Positions 11,822 through 21,880 of a stretch of 64,000 nucleotides of DNA are shown here, in pieces. Under the pieces are notes generated by a model. That model was not told the DNA's origin. It saw nothing but the letters and a program-made list of their open reading frames with translations, and searched no databases. A program made the translations under genes and the position numbers. Source of the DNA: Platanthera guangdongensis (Eukaryota; Streptophyta; Magnoliopsida; Asparagales; Orchidaceae); contig CM077163.1 of assembly GCA_039583875.1 (NCBI GenBank), forward strand, positions 231,624,646 to 231,688,645, in the 5' to 3' direction. Position 1 is the stretch's first letter. Every line of letters starts with the position of its first letter.

Positions 11822-12323
11822 CTAAGTTATCAAAGGCGCAAGGCGCACAGAGGCGCAAAGGGCCCCTGGAGCCTAGGAGCAAGGCGCAAGGAGCAGGCGC
11901 GTGCCTGAGGAACGTGATGGCGCAAAAATGGGGGAAATGGAAATTGAGCGAATTGGGCGCCCAATTCGCTCAATTTCCATTTCCCCCATTTTCGCTGAAA
12001 TTGTCAGAATTGAGCGCCCAATTAGCTGAAATTGAGCGAATTGGGCGCCCCATTCGCTGAAATTGAGCGAATTTCAGCGAATTGGGCACCCAAGTGTGCA
12101 TAGGGGGTGACTCAGGTGCGTCTAAGATCATGTTTTTGCCCATATCAAAAAATATTTTTAAAAAAATACCTTGAAAGGCCCGGGTGCGCCTGGGAGCCTG
12201 TAAGGAGCGCGCATGGGCGCACCTGAGGCGCGTCTGGGGCACATCGCCCGCCTTCAGCTGTACTGAGGCGCGGCGGGTTGCGCCTGGTGCGCCCAGCGCC
12301 TCAGGCGCGCCTTGACAACTATG
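11822..12323. mobile_element. hAT-type MITE with 8-bp TSD, rich in ggcgc
   Basis: It is flanked by identical CTCAGCAC (11814-11821 and 12324-12331). The termini are ctaagttatcaaaggcgc and the inverse of gcgccttgacaactatg, an imperfect inverted repeat typical of a common plant hAT MITE group. The inside is full of gcgcc/ggcgc words and includes a 68-bp perfect palindrome at 11925-11992. Confidence 0.88.
11925..11992. repeat. Perfect 68-bp palindrome inside the MITE
   Basis: The two 34-base halves are exact reverse complements around gggcgccc (centre 11958/11959). As RNA or single-stranded DNA it would form a long hairpin. The same words (attgagcgaattgggcgcc) recur outside the palindrome to 12090. 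Confidence 0.95.
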
Positions 12324-12790
12324 CTCAGCACGGGTGGCTCTGTGGGCATTGTAGTCTCACTCTGCTTCCTTTTTCTTGTATATACTATTGTCCCCCTGGG
12401 TGTAATGTCTACTTTCCACAGTTGCATTTTGTTCATGCACTGGTATCACACCTGACGCCACGCTTGGCGACACGGAATAAGGGATACTTATTACTTGCTT
12501 CTCACCACTAATGTTATCATCCTCTTCCTGCCTCGTACTATTCGTAATTAGTGAGTCCCCAAATGGTGAGTCAACTGGAGAGGAATAATATGACTCATGC
12601 TCGCGAAATGTGACATCCATACTAACAAACAATCACCTCTCTACTGGGCTCCAACATACATACCCATTTTGGTAGCAAAATACCTAACAAAAATACACTT
12701 CAGGGACCTTGGATCCAACTTTCTCACATTTGGTCTATTGTCTTGCACAAAGAATACACATCCAAAGGTTTTATGAGAAATAGTATCTCC

Positions 12791-13490
12791 ACTTTTTGCT
12801 CGTAGTATCTCAATCGAAGATTTCCAATTTAAGACTCGCGAGGGTCAGTTATCTGCCTCGCCAAGCTCTCCTGCAAAGCCAGCAGATTTTCCAGCTCGAG
12901 CAAAAATGGCTGATTGGCCCAGCCTTGCACGGAAGTAACGAAGGTAATATATTCCTTCCGCAACAGCGGATAATGTGTTTCATTAGCTTTGGCTCTGAGA
13001 TAGGCTCTTCCAGATCCAATGCTGAAATTTCAGCACACATGTTCTTCATCTTCAGAAAAAAGGATGATATGGACAGCTCCCCTTGAGTTGTTATCGCCAA
13101 CTCATTCTCCAAGAGTTATAGCTGAGCTACATTCTTTTTATTAAACATGTCATCCAAGGCCGTCCAAATTTCAGCAGTCGACCGACATCCAATGATGTGG
13201 TTGAAAAGCTCCGGTAAGATTGCCCGCTTTAGAGTGAACTATATCTTTGCATTCGTTCTCCTCCAAGCTCTCACCGCCTCAGTATTCCCTCAAGCAGCAA
13301 CAACCTCTTGTCTGTCGTCTCCACCAACAACCTCTCAAAGGTCCTTGCCTATAATATAACTCTTCATGCACGATCTCCACTTTTTAAAATTGTTCTGTGT
13401 CGGGAGCTCAATTCCCAAACCTCTTACATAACCGGCTTCCATTGTTGTAACTCTGGTTTACTCAAGATTTTCAAAGCACTAGCACACCTC
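12791..13490 (-). pseudogene. Ty1-copia gag remnant
   Basis: Minus-strand frames give the gag-polypeptide (UBN2-type) signature: KRAILPELFNHIIGCRSTAE, IWTALDDMFNKKN, then LLENELAITTQGELSISSFF and LKMKNMCAEISALDLEEPIS. Stops and frame changes separate the pieces. The protein is close to the gag at 50931-51330 (FFLKMKNLCTEISALD), so this and the second copia element of the palindrome are one lineage. It starts downstream of the primer-binding site at 13521-13531. Confidence 0.8.
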
Positions 13491-13520
13491 TGAGGTTGAT
13501 CGCTGCTAACTCCTATGTCC

Positions 13521-13531
13521 CTCTGATACCA
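13521..13531 (-). promoter_or_regulatory. Primer-binding site of the LTR-A copia element
   Basis: Read on the minus strand it is TGGTATCAGAG, the complement of the 3' end of initiator methionine tRNA, starting directly after the LTR-A terminus ...TTTTTACA. Confidence 0.85.
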
Positions 13532-14745
13532 TGTAAAAATTTTTGGGAAGCTGAGAAAGGCTGCAGGAACACTCAACCACACCAAGCCAAGTAACCAGAA
13601 GCAGAAGAAGAACAAGAGTTGTAATAGAATCAACTATCTTCTTTACAATACGAGACATACATTGCGAGAAATAATTTCGCAATGTACCCGACGGAAACAA
13701 CCAAATAATACAAGCAACAGAAAACTGGTCGATCAGAACTCCCAGACCGCCTAGCTGCAACCTGAAAGCTGAAGCCGCCTGTCCGCCAATCGAACAACTA
13801 TTGGATACAACCGATCCGCCACTTCTTAGTTGCCTAACCGTGAGGTCGCTTGACTGCTGAAGCAAACCACGAACAGATGTTGATACACTGGGAAACAGCC
13901 TACCCGCTGAGACCGGACGAACTGTCTTATTGAACTTATCTGCAACCCCGAGGAAGAAGACTTCTAATCGCAGTGACCGACCTGTTGTTTACCACAAACT
14001 GTTATCGCAACTGTTCCACAATAAGCTTCCAACTAGTTGTTTAGTCGCCCGGTGCTAACCGCACAGCCTGCACAACACAAGTGACTTCACTTAGTCGTGT
14101 GGTTAACAAAGTCTAATCGCAAGTTCAAAATGCGAGTTGAGTTCTCATTGTTCTCGTTATGTATGACAAGTCGGGAACCCCTATTTATAGATAACCAGGG
14201 GAGCGCGGACACCACCCATAAGTGATAGGGTAACCGCCCATCATCCCGCGGCTAGCAACACCTATCTGCACATCAGTGCAGACACCAACACCAATCCGCA
14301 AAATCGGGTTGCGACCAGACAACCTGGTGACAAGCCGCGCAACCCATGCGGTCTCTGTGAACTAGATAACACAGACTTGGCGCAACACGGTGACCAATTC
14401 CACAATCCCAGCGAACTGTGGCAATAGACTACGCGGACTGACCACAACGAGCTCAGCGGTTAACCTCCACTAATCGCACTAGCTGCGCGGCTTCCACGCG
14501 CACCAAAGTACCCACCACCCCAGCGGACTCCGCGTTCTCACAATCCAGACCGCAAGCCACGGTTAGCATCCTCTAACCGTTTGGTTACAACTCCCGGGTG
14601 CTTACTGAGACAGACCACAGGAAGGAAACTTTAGCCGAAACTCGGCTATCCGCCAACACTTAACAGCGCTAATCGACAGCGGTCTCTGCGATCTGTGCGG
14701 TCTTCCTGCCTCAGACCGCTCACTTCCACTTCAACAAATTCAACA
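13532..14745 (-). repeat. LTR-A, 5' LTR of a copia element
   Basis: About 1.2 kb with TG...CA ends on the minus strand (TGTTGAATTTGTTGAAGTGG ... TTTTTACA). It is homologous to the solo LTR 42066-43514. A TATA box (ctatttatag on the plus strand, 14181-14190) lies on the minus strand. The adjoining primer-binding site and gag show this is a 5' LTR, not a solo LTR. No 3' LTR-A partner lies to the left. Confidence 0.82.
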
Positions 14746-14998
14746 GCCCGTTGCTCGCGCGCTACTCCACGGCCGCACCTTCGCCCTGCGCGCAAGTCGT
14801 CACCGATCCTTCTCTACCACGTGCGCGAGTGCGGGCCTCTGCGTTTGCGGCAAGGACCGTGTATTCCGTAAGCAGCACTCCACAAAACTTTTTGTTCCTG
14901 CTCTTTCCTTTCCTGTTGACACCCACTTGGAAAGCACGGAAAAAAAAAGGAAAGAGAAGATTAAAACCGGGAATTTCCGAAACCTGTCTCTGATACCA
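14746..14998 (-). other. Leader of the LTR-B element with primer-binding site
   Basis: On the minus strand TGGTATCAGAG (14998-14988) directly follows LTR-B and matches initiator methionine tRNA. The leader runs to 14746, where LTR-A begins, showing that LTR-A sequence landed in the 5' leader of the LTR-B element. Confidence 0.7.
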
Positions 14999-15191
14999 AG
15001 TAGAAAAAATGAATTTTATTTCTTATTTTTAAACTTTTACATTTTGCCTCTATATATACACATACAAAGATAACTACAACACAGATAGCTACAAAACCAT
15101 ACTGGCGGTGTCCGGTGTGGGACTAAATACAAAAGGAGGAGACCTGCTATTGACACACCAATTTGCGTTATTTGCGCGCCAAATACCAACA
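14999..15191 (-). repeat. LTR-B, 5' copy
   Basis: The minus-strand start TGTTGGTATTTGG is at 15191. It matches the LTR at 9546-10004 except for the MITE there and a short block present only here. It lies against a primer-binding site, so it is the 5' LTR of a minus-strand copia element spanning 9546-15191. Confidence 0.78.
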
Positions 15192-15391
15192 CGTGGAAAG
15201 AAGAATCAACAGTGATCTGTAGAAAATATGGTTTTAAAAAAAATAAAGGGGTTTAGATTTGGTTTAATTTATGTTTTACATCGTGTCTAAACTGCCTTTT
15301 TTTTATTTATGGCTAGATTTCATGAATTATGAAATTGAACATAAATTGAATCAGTGAGGTTTGGTCCAGTGTAAAAGCAATTTATTACTTA

Positions 15392-15640
15392 GGATCTGTT
15401 TGGCACGGCAGTGGATGAAATAAACACGGTGGTTACGAATCGTCGTTTGTGAACGGTCAACCTCACCCAAGAAACATCATCCATTTTTGTGTTTAAAATT
15501 ACTTTTTTTTCTTATGTCAAATTGATATTTGTGACGGTTGAGTTTTTGTCCAAAATCACCGGAGCAAAAAAAGAACGTCAAACGAACGATGGTTTGTAAC
15601 CATCATGTTCATGACCGCCGCCGCCGTGCCAAACGGAGCC
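15392..15640. mobile_element. Tourist-like MITE, TSD TTA
   Basis: The ends ggatctgtttggcacggc and gccgtgccaaacggagcc are inverted repeats (two mismatches), flanked by TTA on both sides (15389-15391 and 15641-15643). This TSD and the GTTTGGCACGGC core are typical of PIF/Harbinger MITEs. No coding sequence. Confidence 0.85.
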
Positions 15641-15666
15641 TTATTGTACCTACTAATGGAAGCTTA

Positions 15667-16009
15667 TGTTATGGTCCCTCGTCAATTAACTAGCTAATTA
15701 ATATTTTACATAGTCTTTCTTTTATGCTTAAGGGTTTAGGGTGTAGTCCTTTTTATATGTTTAATACTTTGCGTATTTAGTTGTAACGAGTATTTACACC
15801 CATGCCCATGGCGCCTTATTTAAGAGGGGGCTTGTCTTGTATTTGAATTAAGCAATGAAAATATGAAAGTTTCTTTCTCTTTCTAAAATCCCCTCTCTCT
15901 CTCTAACCCCTCTTCTCCCTCTAGGGTTTCCTCTTCCCCTTCCATCAACTTCTTCTCCTTTCACAAGCTTTAGGGTTTCAACGCCCTTGTATCTTCGCTG
16001 TCCATAACA
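15667..16009 (+). repeat. 5' LTR of the non-autonomous element
   Basis: It starts TGTTATGGTCCCTCG and ends TCCATAACA, with short inverted ends TGTTATGG/CCATAACA. Homologous along its length to 18058-18388, with scattered substitutions and small indels, so the insertion is not very recent. Confidence 0.92.
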
Positions 16010-16011
16010 TC

Positions 16012-16023
16012 TGGTATCAGAGC
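16012..16023 (+). promoter_or_regulatory. Primer-binding site (initiator Met tRNA)
   Basis: TGGTATCAGAGC, two bases after the 5' LTR end. It matches the standard 12-base complement of plant initiator methionine tRNA. Confidence 0.93.
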
Positions 16024-16528
16024 ATCCTTCCTCGGCTCGACGCTTCCGCCGCTAGACGCTTCGCCGCTCGCCTCTTTGGTTGCCCTCCGACGCCGACTGC
16101 CGCTTCTTCTACGTTGCCAGCAGCCACCGCTTTTGTTCGACAATGTTGCTCTACTCCTTCAACATTCAGCCGCTGTTTCTTCACTCCGCAAGCCCTCGAC
16201 AGCCAGCCCGCGCACCTCTCGTGCGCTGCCAGCCGATGCCTCTTCCCAATCGTCGTTGCAACCGCAGCGCTTCGCTTTATCCGCTAGAGAACCCTCGCCG
16301 CAGTCTCCCTTGGCCCTGTTGTTCCTCTCCAGACCGGCGCACTCAGCTCCTACCACCGTTTTCTGTCGGCCAGCGCTTCTCGAGCCCACACTGCTCTGCC
16401 ATCGAGCCCCATCCTCCGTCCCTTCTACCGTCACGTAGAAAATAACCCCCTCACACTTTTTGTCGCCTCGCGCCCCGAGCCCCGCACGCCCTTTTTATTT
16501 TTTCTGAACCACTTCCTCTCCCACATCC

Positions 16529-17265
16529 TATGAAGCACCGACACTTCAAAATACCTAATGTGTCGGTGTCGGAGAGTCCTACACTCGTCCGACTCTCCGA
16601 CACTCGAGCCGGAAATCCGACACTCGAGTCGGAAATCCGAAACTCAAGTCGGAAATTCGACACTCTGGCTCACGCGGGACTCGCGTGTCCCGCTCAATCG
16701 GACGCGCGTGTCCCGCTCAATCGGACGTGCGTGTTCCGCACAATCGGACACGCGTGTCCCGCTCAATCGGACACGCGTGTCCCGCTCAATCGAACACGCG
16801 TCCCTAAGTTATCTACTCATGGTGAGACGGGTGGCAATTTGTCTAGGAAGTGACTTCACCATTTTCTAGCATTTCAAGTAGTGAAAGCGGATCTACTAGT
16901 GACGTAGATATTTTCTCGAGAAAAAAGGAAGATTGAAAGTGGGGAAAAAAATTTTCATGTAAATTCATTATTTTTACTGATGATATATAATGGTAATGTG
17001 TTAATATTCTATCATTTTTTGATCATTTGTTATGTTTTGCATTTCAATATTTGATGAGTAATATTTAAACATGACTTAATTTATTTAAATATTTGTTAAT
17101 TGTTAATTTTTTATTTTTTGTTAAATGTTTTAGGATTTTTATAATTATAAAAAATGAACATTGAATATACGTGTCCCAGCGTGTCGAAATATGATATTTT
17201 TTGAGAATTGACGAATCGCGTGTCGCGTCGTGTCGTATCGCGTGTCCCGTGTCGGTGCAACATAG
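16529..17265. mobile_element. Mutator-like (MULE) MITE with exact 9-bp TSD
   Basis: It is flanked by identical CCCACATCC (16520-16528 and 17266-17274); 9 bp is the Mutator target length. The termini TATGAAGCACCGACAC and the inverse of GTGTCGGTGCAACATAG form an imperfect inverted repeat. Subterminal repeats follow: gacactcgagtcggaaatcc-like units (about 16600-16665) and cgcgtgtcccgctcaatcgg-like units, five in a row (about 16680-16800). No transposase. Confidence 0.87.
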
Positions 17266-17459
17266 CCCACATCCCATCTTTCTAACTTTTATTTTATTTT
17301 TCTTTATTTTTTCCTGGGTCTCACCTCTTCCTTCTTGTTTTTCTTTACTCTTCCTCCTACACGCCAAGTCCACCTCTTCATTCTTATTTCTTCTTATTAA
17401 ACTTTACATTTTTTGTTCCGATCCACCCAACACCTCATCAAATTAATTAATCAATTAAT

Positions 17460-17834
17460 TTGATGAATATTAATATTAGTGCCGCGGATGCGGCCATCCT
17501 CCACTCTATGATGTTGAAGTGGTCGACGTCATTTCATGATTCTATGTCTCGCCTTGACTTCAAGCTGGACCAATTGGAGAGGTCGGGATACTTTGGGGTT
17601 CGACCCCCTTCGGCGCAGCCGCCATCACAGGTGCCACCACCGTCCTTAGTCGTTCATAACGCCCCGCCGCCGCCGTCGCCATCTCCGTCGCCGCCGCCGC
17701 GCTGTCTCCGTCGCCGCCGCCACCGTCGCTGTCGCCACCGCTGTCGTCGCCATCGCCGTTGTCGCTACCACCACCGTCGTCGCCGCCTTTATCGGCTCTT
17801 GCTCCGCCAATCCCTGTCATGTCACTCCCAATGA
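17460..17834 (+). CDS. Hypothetical ORF in the non-autonomous LTR element
   Basis: A 124-residue frame: a plausible start (MMNINISAADAAILHSMML, then KWSTSFHDSMSRLDFKLDQL, a possible short coiled coil) followed by Pro/Ser and Arg/His runs from cgccgc repeats. The frame at 17759-18088 continues with VPDDSATRMVHELEGKLVLT. No match to a known domain. It could be a gag-like relic or chance; the helical start resembles gag N-termini of non-autonomous elements, but that is only a guess. Confidence 0.35.
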   Translation: MMNINISAADAAILHSMMLKWSTSFHDSMSRLDFKLDQLERSGYFGVRPPSAQPPSQVPPPSLVVHNAPPPPSPSPSPPPRCLRRRRHRRCRHRCRRHRRCRYHHRRRRLYRLLLRQSLSCHSQ

Positions 17835-18057
17835 CCGCATTACTACCTCTTCGGCCGGCACCTGCTCCACCGGCCCCGACGAAGACACTCCATATGCAAC
17901 CCATTTTCCTGATGACGATGCTGCCCCTCGTCGACGCCACCATCGCTGCTACGCTTTATCGCACGTTGTTCTGGAGAGAGGTCAAGGTACCCGATGATTC
18001 GGCCACCCGCATGGTGCATGAGCTTGAGGGCAAACTCGTTTTGACGGACGGGTGGAG

Positions 18058-18388
18058 TGTTATGGTCCCTCGCAAATTATCTAACTAATTAATATTTTAT
18101 ATAGTCTTTCTTTTATGCTTAAGGGTTTAGGGTATAGTACTTTTTATATGTTTAATATTTCGCATATTTAGTTGTAACGGGTATTTACACCCAAGCCCTT
18201 GACGCCTTATTTTAAGGGGCATTTGTCTTGTTTTTGAATTAAACAATGAAAATATGAAAGTTCCTTTCTCTTTCTAAAATCTTCTCTCTCTAACCCTTCT
18301 TCTCCCTCTACGGTTTCCTCCTCCCCCTTCCCCCAACTTCTTCCCTTTTCACAAGCTTTTGGATTTTGTATTTCCGCTGTCCATAACA
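18058..18388 (+). repeat. 3' LTR of the non-autonomous element
   Basis: It follows the polypurine tract and ends CCATAACA before the TSD GCTTA. It is 331 bp against 343 bp for the 5' LTR. Confidence 0.92.
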
Positions 18389-19201
18389 GCTTACTTCAAA
18401 ATTTTAATTTTACAGTTATTTGGAACTTTATCTGTTAATTGAGACTTAGGACGTTTACTGCATTGGAACCAACAGGTAAGGGTATATCTATTGATGTGGA
18501 TATTATAACTTTATAGGAATTACTCTAAATACAAGGGATGACAAGTTGGTCATGAATGTTGACGGGATCACATTTCATTGGTGGATCGATCATTATTGGA
18601 ACCCGCTCGAGTTTACTTGCGCGGGAGATGGAATTAGGAACGTCGGATGAACGATCCGAGTTGGTAGCCGCGTTTAGAATGACGATGACATATGATTATG
18701 TATTTTAATTTCATGTATATTTAGTGTTTTTATGTTTTGAATGAGCGTGTCAGTCCATAGTGAGTTATAAGTCTACAAATAGGGAAATAGAGACTGAATT
18801 TTAGACACCGCAGATTTTGGACCGAAATTTTAGGGTCTCTCGGTTGTCCCGCGGTGCTGATTCGTGGATCCTTGGTGCCTAAGCAGAGGTTTGGTTTTAA
18901 ACATTCACTTCTTAGAAAACATGCACATCCCTACCACTAATGAGAAATGAAATGACTAAACAATTATTTGCAATGATGAAGTCATATTGACAACAGTGAA
19001 TAATTAAAATAAGTCTACCAACATTAAAAAACACTATTTCCTAAGCCTGCTCATATCAACATACAAATACCTTTTTTAATGATAAGAACTGTTTTTTCTT
19101 GCCAGGCATATGTTAAAACATAAATTAATGAAAAATAACTGTTAGGTTAACTATAATTTTGTTGCCATGAAAATAAAATTAGGATTTTTCATGATCAATA
19201 C

Positions 19202-19315
19202 CTTAATTCTTATGAGGCCATCCTCCTGGAACTCCCAATCAAATATGTAATCGTAGTTTCCCACAGACGCCACCATTCGTGCAACCAATGTCACCTTTGG
19301 CCGCGACTCTCGAAT
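19202..19315 (-). CDS. Copper amine oxidase, exon 2 (TPQ cofactor site)
   Basis: A 114-bp, 38-codon exon, phase 0 at both ends: acceptor ttatacag (19316 onward) and donor AAG|GTATTG. It encodes IRESRPKVTLVARMVASVGN, then YDYIFDWEFQEDGLIRIK. The Tyr of Asn-Tyr-Asp is the residue converted, with copper and oxygen, to the topaquinone cofactor. The exon is fully conserved and open. It expects an exon 1 ending in phase 0 upstream on the same strand; none is found there. The matching exon is at 34675-35866 on the other strand. Confidence 0.94.
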
Positions 19316-19926
19316 CTGTATAATTGTGACGACAAACATAATGAAGAAGAGAAATCAAATGGTGTCATCCCTGTGTGGGATGCAAGAAAACAGGTCTGGA
19401 TACAGAAACTAATCTATTTTCTGGATCATAAAAATAGAGTAATGCTATACTTTTCAAGTAAATTCAGGTATTAAACTTTTTTTTTACAAAATAATGGAAA
19501 CATATTCATACATATTTGATGAGATAGATGGGATTCCAAAAAAAATCATATTATGTGTGAATTTATTCCAAAAGAAATTATTACTCTCAAAAATAAAAAC
19601 GACATAATTATTAGTGAATAGCAAGAAAAACTATTCTACCGAAAATAATCGAATCTAAATTGCATAAAATTGAGCTGAACTGAACCACTAGTAAATTATT
19701 TTGATGCATTAAGAGTTTTGGAAAGGATAAAGCACGAAATCAGTTTTATTTACTATTACTACCAGATATCACTGGTTGAGTTTATTAGATAGTTGTTGAA
19801 AATCAACATCATGATTTTGTTTACTTTAAAAAAAACAGTCTCCGCTAACACTGTATATATAGATATTTGGAAAAAAAGTTTGTGCCTTTTTAGCAAGATG
19901 GGGCCTGGAAGATATCACTCCAGCTG
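19316..19926 (-). other. Amine oxidase intron 1 sequence next to exon 2
   Basis: AT-rich sequence directly upstream (minus strand) of exon 2. No element was recognised before the LINE begins. Confidence 0.5.
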
Positions 19927-21309
19927 ATGATTTGCCGAGGCCAACCATCAACCATCGTAATCAATGATGCCCAGGCTCAGCTCCTCCTATCCCCGTTAAT
20001 GGATACTGAAATTAAACATGCCGTCTTCTCATTTGGCCGCAACAAAGCACCCGGATTTGATGGTGTTACCCATTGTTTTTCACAAATTTCTGGGGTTCAC
20101 AATGTCGAACTATTGGCAACAATTAAAGAGTTCTTCACCTCCAGCCGGATGTATCGAAGCTAGAAGGATACGCTAATCATGCGTATTCCTAAAAGTGCCC
20201 AAGTAAACAAGCTGGAGCATTTTCGGCCAATCAGCCTCTGTTCGTCAATCTACAAGGTAGCCGCAAAAATAATTGTCAACCGAATGAAGCCACTCTTGGG
20301 CAACTTAATTTCAAACAAACAAGCTGCCTTTGTGCCGGGACTCCTGCTCTCTGACCATTGCATCGTTACCCAAGAGCTTATCCACCGATTGCACTCGCGG
20401 AAAGCAAGGATGGGTACATGGCCATCAAGCTTGATATGGAGAAAGCCTTCGACAGAATCCAATGAATCTTTGTACAGCGAGCCCTACAAGCTTTCAACTT
20501 CCCATCAATGTGGATCAACCTAATTATGGAATGTGTTTCATCTCCAAGATATGGCCTCCTCATCAATGGCTCTAAATCTGAATGTATCAACACCACTTGC
20601 GCCCTAAGGTAAGGTTGCCCGCTCTCACTATACTTTTTCATTCTATGTTCTGAGTTCCTCTCATTACTTGTTAAAAGAAGCCAGCACCCGGATTGGGCAT
20701 CAAGGTGAGTCCATCAGCCCCAAAATTTTGCATTTATTATTTGCTGACGATACTTCACTATTTGGCTCGGCGACAACTAGCACTGCAAAAGAGCTTCATA
20801 CTATCCTGCAGCACTATTGTACAATGTCCGGAGAGACAATTAATGCTCCTAAATCCAGCTTCCACTTTGGACCTACGGTTCCTGATGCCTCCAAGTGCGG
20901 GATTCTTCTTGAGCTGGGACATAAGAGTGTCAACGCCCTCAATTATCTTATCTTGGCATCAATCAAACTCCATCCTGGGCGGGCTCGATCCAGCGACTTT
21001 GACAGATTGCTGAACCAAATGGCATGCAGAATCTGAAGTGGGGGACCCAGCATCTTTCTCTGGCCAGGCAGACGGCACTAATCAAAAGCACTTTTGCGGC
21101 AATCCCGCTGCACGCTCTCACTAACTCGCCGGTTCCAGCCTTTATTCTACATAAAATTAATAGCTTCCTTAAAAAGTTTCTCTGGAGCGGATCTAATAGC
21201 AAAGGAGCTATCCATTTTGTTTGTTGGGAGGATGTTTGTCTACCAAAAGATAAAGAGGGGCTCGGCATAAAAAATTTGGCAACTTGGAGACAAGTTACTA
21301 TGGGCAGGG
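19927..21309 (+). pseudogene. L1-type LINE reverse transcriptase remnant
   Basis: Frames in order: SFGRNKAPGFDGVTHCF, LEHFRPISLCSSIYKVAAKI, NKQAAFVPGLLLSDHCI, AIKLDMEKAFDRIQ and LHLLFADDTSLFGSATTSTA (F-A-D-D being the catalytic aspartates), then GTQHLSLARQTALIKSTFAA. This is the order of a plant non-LTR reverse transcriptase. At least three frame changes and several stops break it. It stops at 21309, where an LTR begins (TGTTGAATT). The endonuclease and the C-terminal zinc finger/RNase H are not attached. Confidence 0.85.
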
Positions 21310-21880
21310 TGTTGAATTTTTTGAAGTGAAAGTGACAGCCTGGGCAGACTGTCCGCGCGGTCTGTGTGGACAGTATTGGCGGTTTGGGTCAGACCGCGCG
21401 GTCTGTGCGGACAGAGCTGGCGACTAGCCAGGTCGGCCAGCGTTCTGCAAGTCGTTCACCAGCATTTCAGGAGGATAGGCCTTGTATCCGCGATTGGTGT
21501 GTTCTGGTGGAGTTTGCCATGCTAGGCGGACTGGTGTTGGAGTCCGCTTGTTCCAGCGATCTGTTGGTGAACTTGGTGTTGGTTCCAAGTCCAGGCGAGC
21601 TCGGTCTGGTGTGCGCTGTGCTGTCCTCAGGTTGTGCGAACAGGAGCCGTGTCTGCATTGGTGTGTGACTGTGGTGGTATCCGCAGGGTTGTTGGTTGCG
21701 ACCTCCCTGGCTTGGGTTTTGGCGACAAGGCGGATAGATTTCTCTATCTGCCCTTGTTGATATATGGCATTGTGACGGTGCGCCACGACCCACTCGCGTG
21801 TACACCAGCAGGAGGCGGTAATCCGCTGCCCGGATGGGCGATCAGAGTCCATGGTCGTGCCCGGATGCTCGATTCCAGTC
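21310..21880 (+). repeat. LTR-A-like 5' sequence inserted in the LINE
   Basis: It begins TGTTGAATTTTTTGAAGTGA, nearly identical to the LTR-A start at 42066, and continues with related blocks (gactagccaggtcgg, ttgtatccgcg). After about 21880 the sequence no longer follows LTR-A. It may be a truncated LTR-A or the front of a longer LTR (TG at 21310, CA at about 23010) of the gypsy element that follows. The first 5 flanking bases are CAGGG; no partner TSD is visible. Confidence 0.55.

Larger units (their letters stand above)
10005..12790 (-). pseudogene. Ty1-copia pol remnant (reverse transcriptase/RNase H)
   Basis: On the minus strand 11283-11038 encodes a copia reverse transcriptase block: TLISLEANVGWKLHQLDVKN, then VFLHEDLLEELYMK and CRLKKSLYELKQSPRAWFD. 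Decayed RT and RNase H continue down to 10018, ending at the polypurine tract beside LTR-B. 11821-11639 and 12632-12357 hold low-complexity linker with Pro/Thr/Ser-rich frames. Many stops and frameshifts rule out function. The region is interrupted by the MITE at 11822-12323. Confidence 0.75.
15667..18388 (+). mobile_element. Non-autonomous LTR retrotransposon (LARD/TRIM-like), exact TSD
   Basis: A complete insertion flanked by GCTTA (15662-15666 and 18389-18393). 5' LTR 15667-16009, primer-binding site 16012-16023, polypurine tract ending gggtggag at 18057, 3' LTR 18058-18388. Without the MULE insertion the internal region is about 1.3 kb and encodes no protease, integrase or reverse transcriptase, so it must have been mobilised by another element's proteins. 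Confidence 0.92.
9184..19201 (-). other. Copper amine oxidase intron 2 (about 10 kb, packed with transposons)
   Basis: It runs from the GT donor after ...GLIRIK (19201-19200) to the AG acceptor before VSLSG (9185-9184). It contains the copia nest 9546-15191, MITEs at 9636, 11822 and 15392, and the LTR element 15667-18388. 9184-9545 and 18394-19201 are AT-rich and hold nothing recognised. The flanking exons remain open, so the intron may still be spliced. Confidence 0.85.

Noticed and set aside
16076..16445. Two overlapping ORFs of about 120 codons after the primer-binding site
   Set aside because: Ser/Pro/Arg/Leu-rich translations of a C/T-rich leader, in two frames at once, with no domain.
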